Source of the DNA: JANWVO01 sp964458495
Lineage (GTDB): Bacteria > Acidobacteriota > Terriglobia > Bryobacterales > Bryobacteraceae
Direction: 5' to 3'
Assembly (NCBI GenBank): GCA_964458495.1
Contig: CAYWJB010000005.1
Location: forward strand, 62,001-126,000
Length of the DNA stretch: 64,000 nucleotides
The first letter of the stretch is position 1, and each line of letters begins with the position of its first letter. The notes under the pieces were generated by a model that saw only the letters and a list, made by a program, of their open reading frames with translations, was not told the DNA's origin and did not search any database. Shown one piece after another: positions 41,964 to 49,755 of this stretch. Made by a program: the position numbers and the translations under genes.

Positions 41964-42734
41964 TCAGATCCCCATGATTTGATAGCCGGAATCGACGTAA
42001 AGGACGTTGCCGGTGACGCCGCGGCCGAGGTTCGAGGCCAGGAAGACGGCAGCGTCGGCGACCTCTTCGGGATCGGTGGGGCGGCGGAGTGGGGCCTTCT
42101 CGGCAACGGTCTCCAGAATCTTCGAGAAGTCCTTGATGCCGCGGGCGGAAGCGGTCTTGACGGGCCCGGCGCTGATGGCGTTGACGCGGATCTGCTGCGG
42201 CCCCAGTTCCGAGGCGAGATAGCGCATGCTGGCTTCCAGGGCAGCCTTGGCCACGCCCATCACGTTGTAGTTGGGCAGCACGCGCTGGCTTCCCAGGTAG
42301 GTCAGCGTCGTGATGGAGCCCCCCTGCCGCATCACCGGGGCGACGGCGCGGGCGACGGCGACCAGCGAGTAGCAGGACACCTCGAGGGCGAGCTGGAAGC
42401 CCTCCCGGGAAGTCATCTGGAAGGGGCGGGCGAGGTCGTCCTTGTTAGCGAAAGCGATGGAGTGCACCACCGCGTGGAGGTCGTCGCCCTCCGCGCGGAG
42501 CATTTCCGACAGGCGCTCGACGTCCGCTTCCTGGGTGACGTCGCAGGACATGACACGGGCGGCGCCGAGCTCGCGGGCCAGTTCCTCGACGGTCTCCTGC
42601 TGGCGGTCGCCCTGGTAAGTGAGGATCAGCTGGGCACCCTCGCGGCGAAAGGCCCGGGCGATCGAGTAGGCGAGCGACCAGCGGTTGGCAAGCCCGAGGA
42701 TGAGGGCCGTTTTCTCCTTCAACAACTGCGGCAT
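41964..42734 (-). CDS. fabI: Enoyl-[acyl-carrier-protein] reductase (NADH)
   Basis: The 256-residue FabI reduces trans-2-enoyl-ACP in fatty acid elongation. Motifs: GLANRWSLAYSIA for NADH binding (14-26, the FabI GxxxxxSxxxxxA pattern), HSIAFA, and NYNVMGVAKAALEAS with the YX6K pair. The length is standard. The frame runs far upstream, but ATG 42734 fits the family and is preceded by TACAAT at -15. The C-terminal VDSGYQIMG is typical. Confidence 0.95.
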   Translation of the reverse strand: MPQLLKEKTALILGLANRWSLAYSIARAFRREGAQLILTYQGDRQQETVEELARELGAARVMSCDVTQEADVERLSEMLRAEGDDLHAVVHSIAFANKDDLARPFQMTSREGFQLALEVSCYSLVAVARAVAPVMRQGGSITTLTYLGSQRVLPNYNVMGVAKAALEASMRYLASELGPQQIRVNAISAGPVKTASARGIKDFSKILETVAEKAPLRRPTDPEEVADAAVFLASNLGRGVTGNVLYVDSGYQIMGI

Positions 42735-42743
42735 GAATTCACC

Positions 42744-42749
42744 ATTGTA
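42744..42749 (-). promoter_or_regulatory. -10 hexamer TACAAT before fabI
   Basis: Minus strand GCTACAAT-N9-ATG (42734). No Shine-Dalgarno is visible, so a short leader is likely. Confidence 0.45.
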
Positions 42750-43314
42750 GCCCGAGGCCCGGGGGCCGGATCCGCAGCCGGATGCAGCCCGTGATCGCAG
42801 AGACGGTGAGACGATGCGCTTCCCGCCCCGGTGCCGCACGGGTGTCGAATCCGTGTGGAGGCGGGCGCCTGCACACGGGGGAGGCGGCCGGGGGAGGGCA
42901 GCGCAGGCAGCTTCCGCCGGCATCCGGACAAGGCCGGGCGCCGGCGGCGGCGCTGTGACCGGCGGGGCGCATGCCGCCGCCCGAGGGAATCGAGCCCAAG
43001 CCTCGCCCGAGGGAGCAACAGATCCCTCTTCCAAATCCGGGGCCTGGCGTCGGAGCGGCCTGCGGCAGAGCGATTCGGCGAAGGCAAGATGCCTGCCGAC
43101 CTCTTGCGGCAGCGGGCAGGCAAGCGCCCGCGGCCCTGCGGCTCTCAGGGAGGCGAAGGGCGAGCGTGAAGGGGCCCGGCGCGAGGATTCGGTTGCGTGC
43201 CATGCGGTCTGCATGTCATTGAAAGCGTGCGCACAGCCATACTCCTGACGACTGTTTGTCCGGCGCAGGCAGACGGGGAGTTCCAGTTGCCTCCCGCGTG
43301 GAAAATCCGGCGTG
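42750..43314. other. Gene-poor GC-rich stretch
   Basis: No frame here has family similarity or a convincing start and ribosome site; frames stay open on both strands because of GC content. It may be a degenerate remnant or the long upstream region of the gene at 43375. Confidence 0.5.
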
Positions 43315-43373
43315 GGCTCATCAGGTGAGCCACTGTCCCAAGGACAATGGGATACCCGGCGGAAAGGAGGCCG
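43315..43373 (+). promoter_or_regulatory. Structured leader with mutually exclusive stems
   Basis: GGCTCA-N5-TGAGCC (43315-43331) is followed by TGTCC-CAA-GGACA (43334-43346). The latter competes with CCCA/TGGG (43337-43351) and GGG-ATA-CCC (43349-43357). CGGC (43357-43360) can pair with GCCG (43370-43373), enclosing the ribosome site AAAGGAGG. This layout fits translational control of the gene at 43375. No known riboswitch class is recognised. Confidence 0.4.
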
Positions 43374-43374
43374 A

Positions 43375-43656
43375 ATGGCTGAGATTCAATTGAAGGCTCG
43401 CGAGGCGGCTTACTTGAGAGCTTTCGTCTGGATGGCGCTCGAAATGAGGATCTTCCGGGAGACCATCGACGACGAAGCCGAGCAGGTGATCGGCGAGGCG
43501 ATCGGGAAAATCGGGCGGCAGTTGGCGCGCCTGAGGTTCGAGGAAGGCCCCCTGGTGGAGGATCTGTTGCCGTTGATCTTCCAGCCGCGGGCTTACATGG
43601 ACCTGGGAATGGATCTGCTGGAGGACCTGCGGGAGACGTTCGAACAGGTTCACTAA
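43375..43656 (+). CDS. Small protein of unknown function
   Basis: The 93-residue, predicted helical protein is acidic with many Glu and Arg (LKAREAAYLRAFVWMALEMRIFRETIDDEAEQ...). It has no signal peptide, membrane segment or Cys. ATG 43375 has AAAGGAGG four bases upstream. It precedes an ARPP-1 protein gene by 143 bp containing two large hairpins. No family is recognised; a regulatory or adaptor role is possible. Confidence 0.6.
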   Translation: MAEIQLKAREAAYLRAFVWMALEMRIFRETIDDEAEQVIGEAIGKIGRQLARLRFEEGPLVEDLLPLIFQPRAYMDLGMDLLEDLRETFEQVH

Positions 43657-43665
43657 GTTCTGGCG

Positions 43666-43740
43666 CCGGCCGGTCCGCTGTCCTGCGGACGGCCGGGTTG
43701 CCGGGGCGGGCCGGACGGCGAGGTAAAAGCCGTCTGGCCC
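43666..43740. repeat. Two consecutive 12-bp hairpins
   Basis: Hairpin one: 43666-43678 with 43685-43696 (one bulged G, 6-nt loop). Hairpin two: 43708-43719 with 43729-43740 (one G-T pair, loop GAGGTAAAA). Both lie in the gap between the unknown gene and the ARPP-1 gene. They could terminate or attenuate, or be a REP-like pair. Confidence 0.55.
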
Positions 43741-43799
43741 GTTGGCAGAAACGAGCACGCCGGATGTGGCGGCGAAGAAAACAGATGCGAGGAGGTCCA

Positions 43800-44882
43800 A
43801 TGGGATCGCTGAAAGAGTTCATCGGGAGTTTTGAGTTCGGGAGCGCAGTCGTCTTCAGGAGCCTTGCCATGGTTCCGGTCAAGATGCAGGAGGCGGAGGG
43901 GCCAGGCTACCTGCTGCTGGGGGAGGCTGTGGAAAGAGGGCTGGCCCATGTCACCGAGTTGGGCGGCGGGGTGGTGCCGGAAGTGGCGCTGGAAAACACA
44001 TCCGACCTGCCGGTGCTGCTGGTGGCTGGCGAGGAGTTGGTTGGCGCGAAACAGAACCGGATGGTGAACCTGACGATTCTGGCGCCGGCGCGGAGCAAGA
44101 TCGTGATTCCAGTCTCCTGTGTGGAAGCGGGCCGGTGGCGCACCGTTTCTTCACGGTTCGCTCCGGCGGATCACCTGGTGTTTTCGCGGCTTCGGGCCCA
44201 AAGCGCCGCCCACGTCACACAGAGCCTGCGAAGCGAGGGCAGGCGCCACACCCGCCAGCACAGGGTGTGGGATTCGATCGCGGCGCAATGCCGGTTCTTC
44301 GAGGCGGAGTCCGGAACCGGGGCCGTGGATGCGATCTTCGAGCGGCGGCGGGAAGATCTGAGGGATTTCGCCGAGGCCATGCCGTGGCAGGAGGGGCAGA
44401 CGGGGGCGGCGTTTCTGATCGGCGGCCGTCTGGCGGGCATCGATGTCTTCGACCATCCCGAGACGATGCGAAAGCTTCTTCCGAGACTGGTGCGGAGCTA
44501 TGCCGTCGACGCACTGGCCGAGGAAGCCGCCAGAACGCAGGGAGCGGAACCATCCCGCAGCGAAGAACCCAAAGCGGAGGACGGCGCCGATGCGGTGGCA
44601 ACAATCCGCGGGTGGCTGTCCAGCCTTGACGATTCGGGTGCACAGGTGGCGCCTGCCGTCGGGATGGGGCAGGACTTCCGGCTGGAGTCCGGGCAGGTGA
44701 CTGCGGCCGCGCTGTGGGCGTTGAACCGATTTGTCCACTTCTGTGCGTTCCCGGTTGCGGACGAGGAACCGGAGCCGGATTGGGCCGCGCGGGGGCGTTT
44801 CGCGAGCACGCGGGACAGAATGGACTTCCTGCGGCGGCGCAGGCGCGCACAGGGCACCGGCGGCGAGGAAGAAAGCGGGTGA
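43800..44882 (+). CDS. ARPP-1 (DUF6569) domain protein
   Basis: The 360-residue soluble protein matches the ARPP-1 domain. Conserved pieces: YLLLGEAVERGLAHVTELGGGVVPEVALEN, VLLVAGEELVGAKQNRMVNLTILAP, and IVIPVSCVEAGRWRTVSSRF. The domain was defined by co-occurrence with ADP-ribosylglycohydrolase and rhodanese/phosphatase genes; its biochemical role is unknown. The C-terminal 90 residues are Arg/Glu rich and lack recognisable features. Start 43800 has GAGGAGGT before it. Confidence 0.82.
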   Translation: MGSLKEFIGSFEFGSAVVFRSLAMVPVKMQEAEGPGYLLLGEAVERGLAHVTELGGGVVPEVALENTSDLPVLLVAGEELVGAKQNRMVNLTILAPARSKIVIPVSCVEAGRWRTVSSRFAPADHLVFSRLRAQSAAHVTQSLRSEGRRHTRQHRVWDSIAAQCRFFEAESGTGAVDAIFERRREDLRDFAEAMPWQEGQTGAAFLIGGRLAGIDVFDHPETMRKLLPRLVRSYAVDALAEEAARTQGAEPSRSEEPKAEDGADAVATIRGWLSSLDDSGAQVAPAVGMGQDFRLESGQVTAAALWALNRFVHFCAFPVADEEPEPDWAARGRFASTRDRMDFLRRRRRAQGTGGEEESG

Positions 44883-44960
44883 GAGGGGAGCGGAAGGCGC
44901 GACGCAGATGGGGCCGGAGGCGGGCATCGGGCCTCCGGCCCCGGGTTTTTCGGGAGTCCG

Positions 44961-45884
44961 TCAATTGGGCGCCAGCACGAAGCTGAAGGTCACGTCATTG
45001 GACCAGTTCACGGTGAGCGTGCCGGAGCCGTCGCTCAGGCGCACGACCGAGGCGCCCTGCAAGGTGGCAATGGCTCCGATGGGAGCCAGCACGGGAGCGG
45101 GGCTCGAGCCAGCGGGCAACGTGTTGGACGGGAACGAGATGACGTACTGCCCGGCGCCGTTGCGGGTGGACGTCCAGCCGGGGGGTAGCGTCTGCGCCGA
45201 GCCGGAGGAGTTGACGACGCCGCCGAGGACACGGCTGACTTGCGAGGCCTCCATGTAGTAGCCGTTGAGGTCGACGATGAAGTCCAGGTTGTGGGTGGTG
45301 AAGACGTTGATACCCCCGTTGACGCCGGCGGCGACGATGACTGCATTGTTGTAGAGTCCGGCGGTGGTGCCGTTCAAGAACGACGTATTTGGGTAGGGGT
45401 AGCCGTCCGGCCAGACGGACAGCCATCCGAAAGGTCCAGAGCTGATTGCGAGGAGGTTGAGCGAAAAGGCCTTCGCCTCCGGGGGAATGACGCAGTTCGG
45501 ATGGGACTTCAGCGGGAACGAGCGAATGACGTTCGGCTGGAGCTGGGGGGCGCCGAAGGGTGAGGGGAAGTTCTGAGAGCTGCGGGTGTCGATGAGGCGG
45601 CAGGGTGTGATCCCGATGAAGAGGAGCGGACCTGTAAGCGGCGTGACGCTGCCGGACCGGGGGGCGCCGCCTGCTTCCGCCGCCAGCTTGCCGGAAGCAG
45701 CCGCGGTGTCTGAAGTCAACAGCGGCGGCTGAGAAGGCATCCAGAACGTGGGCGCTTGCCAGTTCCGAATGGGGATTTCCTGGTCTGGACGGAAGGGTTC
45801 GCCGGCCAGAAGGGGGATGGCTGAGGCCAGGATGGCAAGAAGCGCTGTTCGGAGGGCCGGGATTGAGAATGGCTGGTGGCACAT
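44961..45884 (-). CDS. Secreted beta-rich protein (acidobacterial type)
   Basis: The 307-residue protein has a signal peptide (about 1-27, ending PLLAG). The mature region has TPCRLIDTR, VIRSFPLKSHPNCVIPPEAKAFSLNLLAI, LSVWPDGYPYPNTSFLN, NNAVIVAAGVNGGINVFTTHNLDFIVDLNGYY. This block recurs in secreted proteins of Acidobacteria and related phyla and looks like a beta-sandwich or lectin-like unit. The function is unknown. Start MCHQPF at 45884 is favoured; 45923 would add a non-hydrophobic extension. Confidence 0.72.
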   Translation of the reverse strand: MCHQPFSIPALRTALLAILASAIPLLAGEPFRPDQEIPIRNWQAPTFWMPSQPPLLTSDTAAASGKLAAEAGGAPRSGSVTPLTGPLLFIGITPCRLIDTRSSQNFPSPFGAPQLQPNVIRSFPLKSHPNCVIPPEAKAFSLNLLAISSGPFGWLSVWPDGYPYPNTSFLNGTTAGLYNNAVIVAAGVNGGINVFTTHNLDFIVDLNGYYMEASQVSRVLGGVVNSSGSAQTLPPGWTSTRNGAGQYVISFPSNTLPAGSSPAPVLAPIGAIATLQGASVVRLSDGSGTLTVNWSNDVTFSFVLAPN

Positions 45885-45955
45885 CCTGCGTGGAAGTTCG
45901 GCGGAATCCGCGACCGAGTCCATATGCCCTCGCGGCAGGAGGGGGAGATCATGAC

Positions 45956-47269
45956 TCAGGCAGAGGCGCGGCGGCGGCGCTGCGCGGTCTCGGCGAGCAG
46001 CCGCGAGAGGGACTCCGCGCGATTTCGCCAAAAGGCCTGACGTGCGTGCTGGCGCCGGGCGGATTCCAACGCCGGGTCGTCCTCGCGAAGGGCTTCCGCG
46101 ACGGCGCGGGCGAACGCGGCCGGGGTGTCCGCCCGGTAGACCAGCGGACCGAAGCGGTCCAGCTCGGGCATGGGGCCGGCAACCACCGGGAGCCCGTAAT
46201 GGAAGTATTCGTAGATCTTGATGGGGGCCATGAACCTTGCCTGATCTCCAATCCTTGGCAGGAGACCCACGCGGAAGCCTGCAAGCAAGGCCGGCACTTG
46301 CGAGGCGGGCGCCTCGCCCGGCAGCACGACGTTCGGCAAGCCATAGAACGCAGAGCGGATCCGTGGATGAGGCGCGCCGAACAGCGTGAATCTCACATCG
46401 GGCAGCAGGCGGGCGGATTCGACGACGGCATCGACCCAGAACCAGCGCTCCATGGCGCCAATGTAACCAGCAACAGGCTGACTGGTTCTGGGGCTGGAGG
46501 GGGGAGGCCAATCCGGCACGCCGTTCTCGACGAGTGCGGTTCGCTCTCCGATCTCCGGCAGAGCACCGCCGAGGTGCGTCAGAAGTCCGCGGGAGCAGAA
46601 GAGGACCAGGTCCGACCGGCGCATGGCGTCCGGCTCGGCGGCGGCAATGGACGGAGCCATGCCGGGCAGGGAGGGGAGCCAATCGTGGCAATCGTAGACC
46701 AGCGGCGCCTGCCAGCGCTGCTGCAAGAGAAGAGCGGCGCCCAGCCAGGTCGGGAGCGAGAGCATGAGGGCGAGCCGCTGGACGCCTGCGCGGCGCAGGG
46801 CCCAATCCAGCGCTTCGGCGACGGCCATGGACTCCACGGGAGCCAGCAGCCTGTGGTGGAAGACTGGTTCAGAGGGCAGCGGGGCGTGGATTTCGAAGAC
46901 GCGCTCATCCAGCCGGGCAAGGGCGGGGCGGCGCCCCGGCCAAGGGGCGGACGGGTACTCGCGTCCGAGATGGGGGTTCAGCAGGAAGCACCGGTGGCCC
47001 AGGGCCGCAAGTGCGAGTGCGAGCCGCTGGGTGCGCTGGAGCCGGTGGTGCCAGTCGGTCATGGGGAGGAAGAGAACGTCGCAGAGTGAAGGAACGGGAG
47101 GCGGGATCTCCAGCGCCGGGGCGCTGCCCTGGAACTCGTGGGGCGGCTCCCAGCAGCGAAGGAACTCCGCAGGACGCCTTTCGGGGAAGAGGCGGAAGAA
47201 GACGTGGCGGAGATAGTAAGGCCGGGCGGCCTCGCGGAGGCGTGTGGCGAATCCCGGGAAGTGCGGCAT
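45956..47269 (-). CDS. GT1/GT4-like glycosyltransferase
   Basis: The 437-residue protein has a GT-B fold: N-terminal LFLPMTDWHHRLQRTQRLALALAALGHRCFLLNP, a middle DLVLFCSRGLL and VENGVPDW, and the C-terminal nucleotide-sugar motif MAPIKIYEYFHYGLPVVAGPMPEL (EX7E-like). It resembles exopolysaccharide glycosyltransferases. Acceptor and donor are unknown. A TAGACT -10-like sequence lies about 36 nt upstream of the start. The 3' end is 71 bp from the secreted protein start. Confidence 0.8.
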   Translation of the reverse strand: MPHFPGFATRLREAARPYYLRHVFFRLFPERRPAEFLRCWEPPHEFQGSAPALEIPPPVPSLCDVLFLPMTDWHHRLQRTQRLALALAALGHRCFLLNPHLGREYPSAPWPGRRPALARLDERVFEIHAPLPSEPVFHHRLLAPVESMAVAEALDWALRRAGVQRLALMLSLPTWLGAALLLQQRWQAPLVYDCHDWLPSLPGMAPSIAAAEPDAMRRSDLVLFCSRGLLTHLGGALPEIGERTALVENGVPDWPPPSSPRTSQPVAGYIGAMERWFWVDAVVESARLLPDVRFTLFGAPHPRIRSAFYGLPNVVLPGEAPASQVPALLAGFRVGLLPRIGDQARFMAPIKIYEYFHYGLPVVAGPMPELDRFGPLVYRADTPAAFARAVAEALREDDPALESARRQHARQAFWRNRAESLSRLLAETAQRRRRASA

Positions 47270-47496
47270 GAGATTGGGAATCCCGGCCGGGATGTACTCC
47301 TGCCCAGTCTAACAGCGCCGCGCAACGGGATGGCGTCGGCGCCGGGCGGCTGGCGAAGGCAGCGCCGGGCTGCCGAACCGGAGGCGCCGCCGGTGCGCCA
47401 GGTGAATGTCCGGTGCGGAATCGGGGGCGGTGGGGGGGCTGCGTGGCGGGGATGGGCATGCTTTTCAGGATGCGTTGAAAAAAATCCGGTTCCCTC
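47270..47496. other. Gap upstream of an orphan promoter
   Basis: No gene is supported. GC-rich sequence with a short A-run (GTTGAAAAAAATCCGG near 47474-47489) leads into the plus-strand promoter. Confidence 0.5.
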
Positions 47497-47525
47497 TTTA
47501 CAAGGGGCGGGAATGTTGTTATAGT
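47497..47525 (+). promoter_or_regulatory. Near-consensus sigma-70 promoter with no obvious gene
   Basis: TTTACA (47497-47502) -N17- TATAGT (47520-47525) is the best housekeeping promoter in the window. It points away from the glycosyltransferase into a 350-bp region without a convincing coding sequence; the next gene (GNAT) is on the other strand. Confidence 0.7.
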
Positions 47526-47531
47526 AAAAGC

Positions 47532-47770
47532 TCCACCACCCGCCAGGAGCGGGAGGGATTTCCCCCATCCGCCCCCCTCCCGCTCCCCCCAATCCAAACC
47601 GCGATGGGGGAGCGTGTTCCCCGGTTGGATCAACCCTTTACCCTTCTCAACAATCTGTGCGGGCTGCTTTGCGCCGCGCGCTGTGCCAGGAGGCAAGAGG
47701 CGTTTGCCCGGGTGCAGGCGGCAATACCGGTGCATGCGAGCTTCGCGCTTCGGACACCGGTGTGTGAGGA
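47532..47770 (+). ncRNA. Candidate structured RNA
   Basis: Directly after the orphan promoter come GGAGCGGGAGGG/CCCTCCCGCTCC (47546-47557 with 47575-47586, perfect 12 bp, 17-nt loop), GGGGA/TCCCC (47607-47611 with 47618-47622) and GGTTG-GAT-CAACC (47623-47635). ACCGGTG/CACCGGT lies near 47727-47760. No match to RNase P, tmRNA, SRP or 6S RNA signatures is recognised. A 55-residue frame (47605-47772) lies inside but has no ribosome site. The 3' end is not defined. Confidence 0.35.
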
Positions 47771-47885
47771 GTGAGCGGGGAAAGGCAGAGGAGCCGGCGG
47801 TTGAGGTGTCCCTGGGCTGGCGGGTTGCTCCGGGAGTTCGCCCCGAGGCTGAAGCCAGGGGAATGCCGAGAGCATGCGGGCGAGA

Positions 47886-48371
47886 TCAGGACAGGAGCTT
47901 GCGCATCTCGACGCAGTTGAGCATCAGGGAGGGGACGAGGCGGTAGCGGATCAGGGCGAGATGCTGGTAGCCGTGGCGGGCATAGAAGGACTCGGCGTTG
48001 AGAGTGGAGCGGACCTTGAGTTCTTTCAGTCCGCACTGGCGGGCGCGCTGTTCCAGGTGCTGGAGGATGGCAGAGCCTGCGCCGCGGCCGGAGGCTGAGG
48101 GCGAGACATAGATCGCCTCGACCTCGCCTTCCTGCTCATCGAGCTGCCCGAAGCCCTCGATGCGGCCGTCGCGCTCGGCGACGACGAAGTAGCGTTCCTG
48201 GATGGCGTGATAGGAGTCGGGCGAGAGCAACCCCGCCCATACGGTGACGTCCTCTTCGGGGTAGCTGCGGCGGCAGGTTTCCAGGATGGCGGCGCGCTGG
48301 ATTTCGTAAATGGCCTGGCGATCGTCGAGAGTGGCTCTGCGGATGGAGGGCGGGGCGGCCGGGTGGCTCAT
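47886..48371 (-). CDS. GNAT-family N-acetyltransferase
   Basis: The 161-residue protein has the acetyl-CoA fold: IRRATLDDRQAIYEIQRAAI, then EVEAIYVSPSASGRGAGSAILQHLEQRA (motif A, R/Q-x-x-G-x-G/A as SGRGAGS) and NAESFYARHGY (motif B). Substrate unknown. It starts close to and diverges from the Gfo/Idh/MocA gene; a TACAAT near 48390 on the plus strand serves that side. Confidence 0.87.
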   Translation of the reverse strand: MSHPAAPPSIRRATLDDRQAIYEIQRAAILETCRRSYPEEDVTVWAGLLSPDSYHAIQERYFVVAERDGRIEGFGQLDEQEGEVEAIYVSPSASGRGAGSAILQHLEQRARQCGLKELKVRSTLNAESFYARHGYQHLALIRYRLVPSLMLNCVEMRKLLS

Positions 48372-48421
48372 AGGGCTCCGGGAAAAGCATACAATACGAG
48401 TCGCTGGAGGTGAATCGAGCC

Positions 48422-49744
48422 ATGGAGATGACCAGGCGCGGGTTTCTGGAGATGCAGGCGGCGATGGCTGCCTCGATGCAGGCGCGGGTGAGCGCGAACG
48501 ACCGGGTGAGGGCGGCTTTTATCGGGTGCGGCGCGCGGGCGCATGAGTTGATGGAAGCGATGATGGCGCACCCGCAGTTCGAAATTGCCGCCGTGAGCGA
48601 CGCATACCAGGGAAGGATCGAACGGGCGCAGGACCGGGTCCGCGCGCGGCGGGGCGCTGCGCCGCAGGTGCTGAAGGACTACCGGGAGGCGCTGGGTGAC
48701 AAGTCGATCGACGCCGTGATCGTCGCGACGCCGGACCACTGGCACAAGCCGATGGCGGTGGAGGCGCTGGAGGCGGGCAAGGACGTCTATTGCGAGAAGC
48801 CGCTGACGTTCCGATCCAGCGAGGGGCTGGAGATCATTGCCGCCGCGAAGCGCACGGGACGGATCGTGCAAGTGGGCTCGCAGGGGATGTCGTCGATGAC
48901 GCAGAACCAGGCGAGGGAGCTGATCCGCGGGGGCAAACTCGGCAAGGTAACGATGATCCGGGCGGCATACAACCGGAACACGGCTTCAGGCGCGTGGATC
49001 TACCCGATTCCGCCGGATGCAAGCCCGGAGACGGTGAACTGGGAGATGTTTCTGGGACCGGCGCCGAAGCGCGGGTTCAGCCTGGAGCGGTTCTTCCGCT
49101 GGCGCTGTTACGAAGATTACTCAGGCGGGATTGCGACCGACCTGTTTGTGCATTTGTGTACGACGATCCATTTCCTGATGAATGCGAAGATGCCTGCGCG
49201 GGTGATGGCGATGGGCGAGCTCTACCGGTGGAAGGAATCGCGCGAGGTGCCGGACACGCTGAATGCGGTGCTTGAGTACCCGGAGGGATTCACGGTGAAC
49301 CTTTCGTCGACGTTCAACAACCAGTCGTCGTCAGAGGCGAGCTTCACATTCCTTGGAACGGAGGGCACGATCGCAGTGGGGTGGGGCGAGCTGCGCTACT
49401 GGCCGGAGAACGTGAGAGAGGACAACCGCTGGATTGTGGAAAGCTGGCCGCGGCGGCTGGAGGAGCAGTACTGGAAAGATCCGAAGGTCCAGAAGGAAGA
49501 GTTGCGGCACCTGAACAAGCCGCGGCTTGTGGATGGGGGCAACGTGTGGCGCGAAGAAGGGCAGGATGCGACGATCATCCACTTCTGGCACTTCCTGAAC
49601 TCGATCCGCACGCGCAAGCCTTACTGGCAAAACGAGGTGGCGGGGCACCATGCGGCGGCGTGCGCGCACATGGTGAATGAGAGCGTGAAGACGCGGCGGA
49701 TGGTGGAGTGGGATTTCGAGCGGGACGACATCAGGAGAGCCTGA
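48422..49744 (+). CDS. Gfo/Idh/MocA-family oxidoreductase with Tat-like leader
   Basis: The 440-residue protein begins MEMTRRGFLEMQAAMAASMQA, a twin-arginine-like leader (TRRGFLE) as in many acidobacterial and planctomycetal family members. The NAD-binding Rossmann domain has FIGCGARAHE, DAVIVATPDHWHKPMAVEALEAGKDVYCEKPL and the catalytic Glu-Lys-Pro. The C-terminal alpha/beta domain has WYxxYSGG-like RCYEDYSGGIATD and the His of HFWHFLNSI. Sugar or inositol oxidation is likely in the periplasm. ATG 48422 is preferred because GGAGGTGAA precedes it. Confidence 0.88.
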   Translation: MEMTRRGFLEMQAAMAASMQARVSANDRVRAAFIGCGARAHELMEAMMAHPQFEIAAVSDAYQGRIERAQDRVRARRGAAPQVLKDYREALGDKSIDAVIVATPDHWHKPMAVEALEAGKDVYCEKPLTFRSSEGLEIIAAAKRTGRIVQVGSQGMSSMTQNQARELIRGGKLGKVTMIRAAYNRNTASGAWIYPIPPDASPETVNWEMFLGPAPKRGFSLERFFRWRCYEDYSGGIATDLFVHLCTTIHFLMNAKMPARVMAMGELYRWKESREVPDTLNAVLEYPEGFTVNLSSTFNNQSSSEASFTFLGTEGTIAVGWGELRYWPENVREDNRWIVESWPRRLEEQYWKDPKVQKEELRHLNKPRLVDGGNVWREEGQDATIIHFWHFLNSIRTRKPYWQNEVAGHHAAACAHMVNESVKTRRMVEWDFERDDIRRA

Positions 49745-49755
49745 GTCTTGCCGCT

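Noticed and set aside
42814..43248. Plus-strand frame of about 144 residues before the unknown small gene
   Set aside because: Arg/Ala/Gly-rich with no start context or family match; many other frames are open in the same GC-rich stretch.
43260..43375. Resemblance to a cobalamin riboswitch (GAAAATCCGGCG and GCCACTGT pieces)
   Set aside because: The fragments are in an unusual order with a hairpin inserted, no B12 box is seen, and the downstream genes have no B12 link. Kept only as an unclassified structured leader.
47605..47774. 55-residue frame with several Cys inside the hairpin-rich gap
   Set aside because: No ribosome site, no family, and it overlaps strong RNA hairpins. Too weak to call as a gene.
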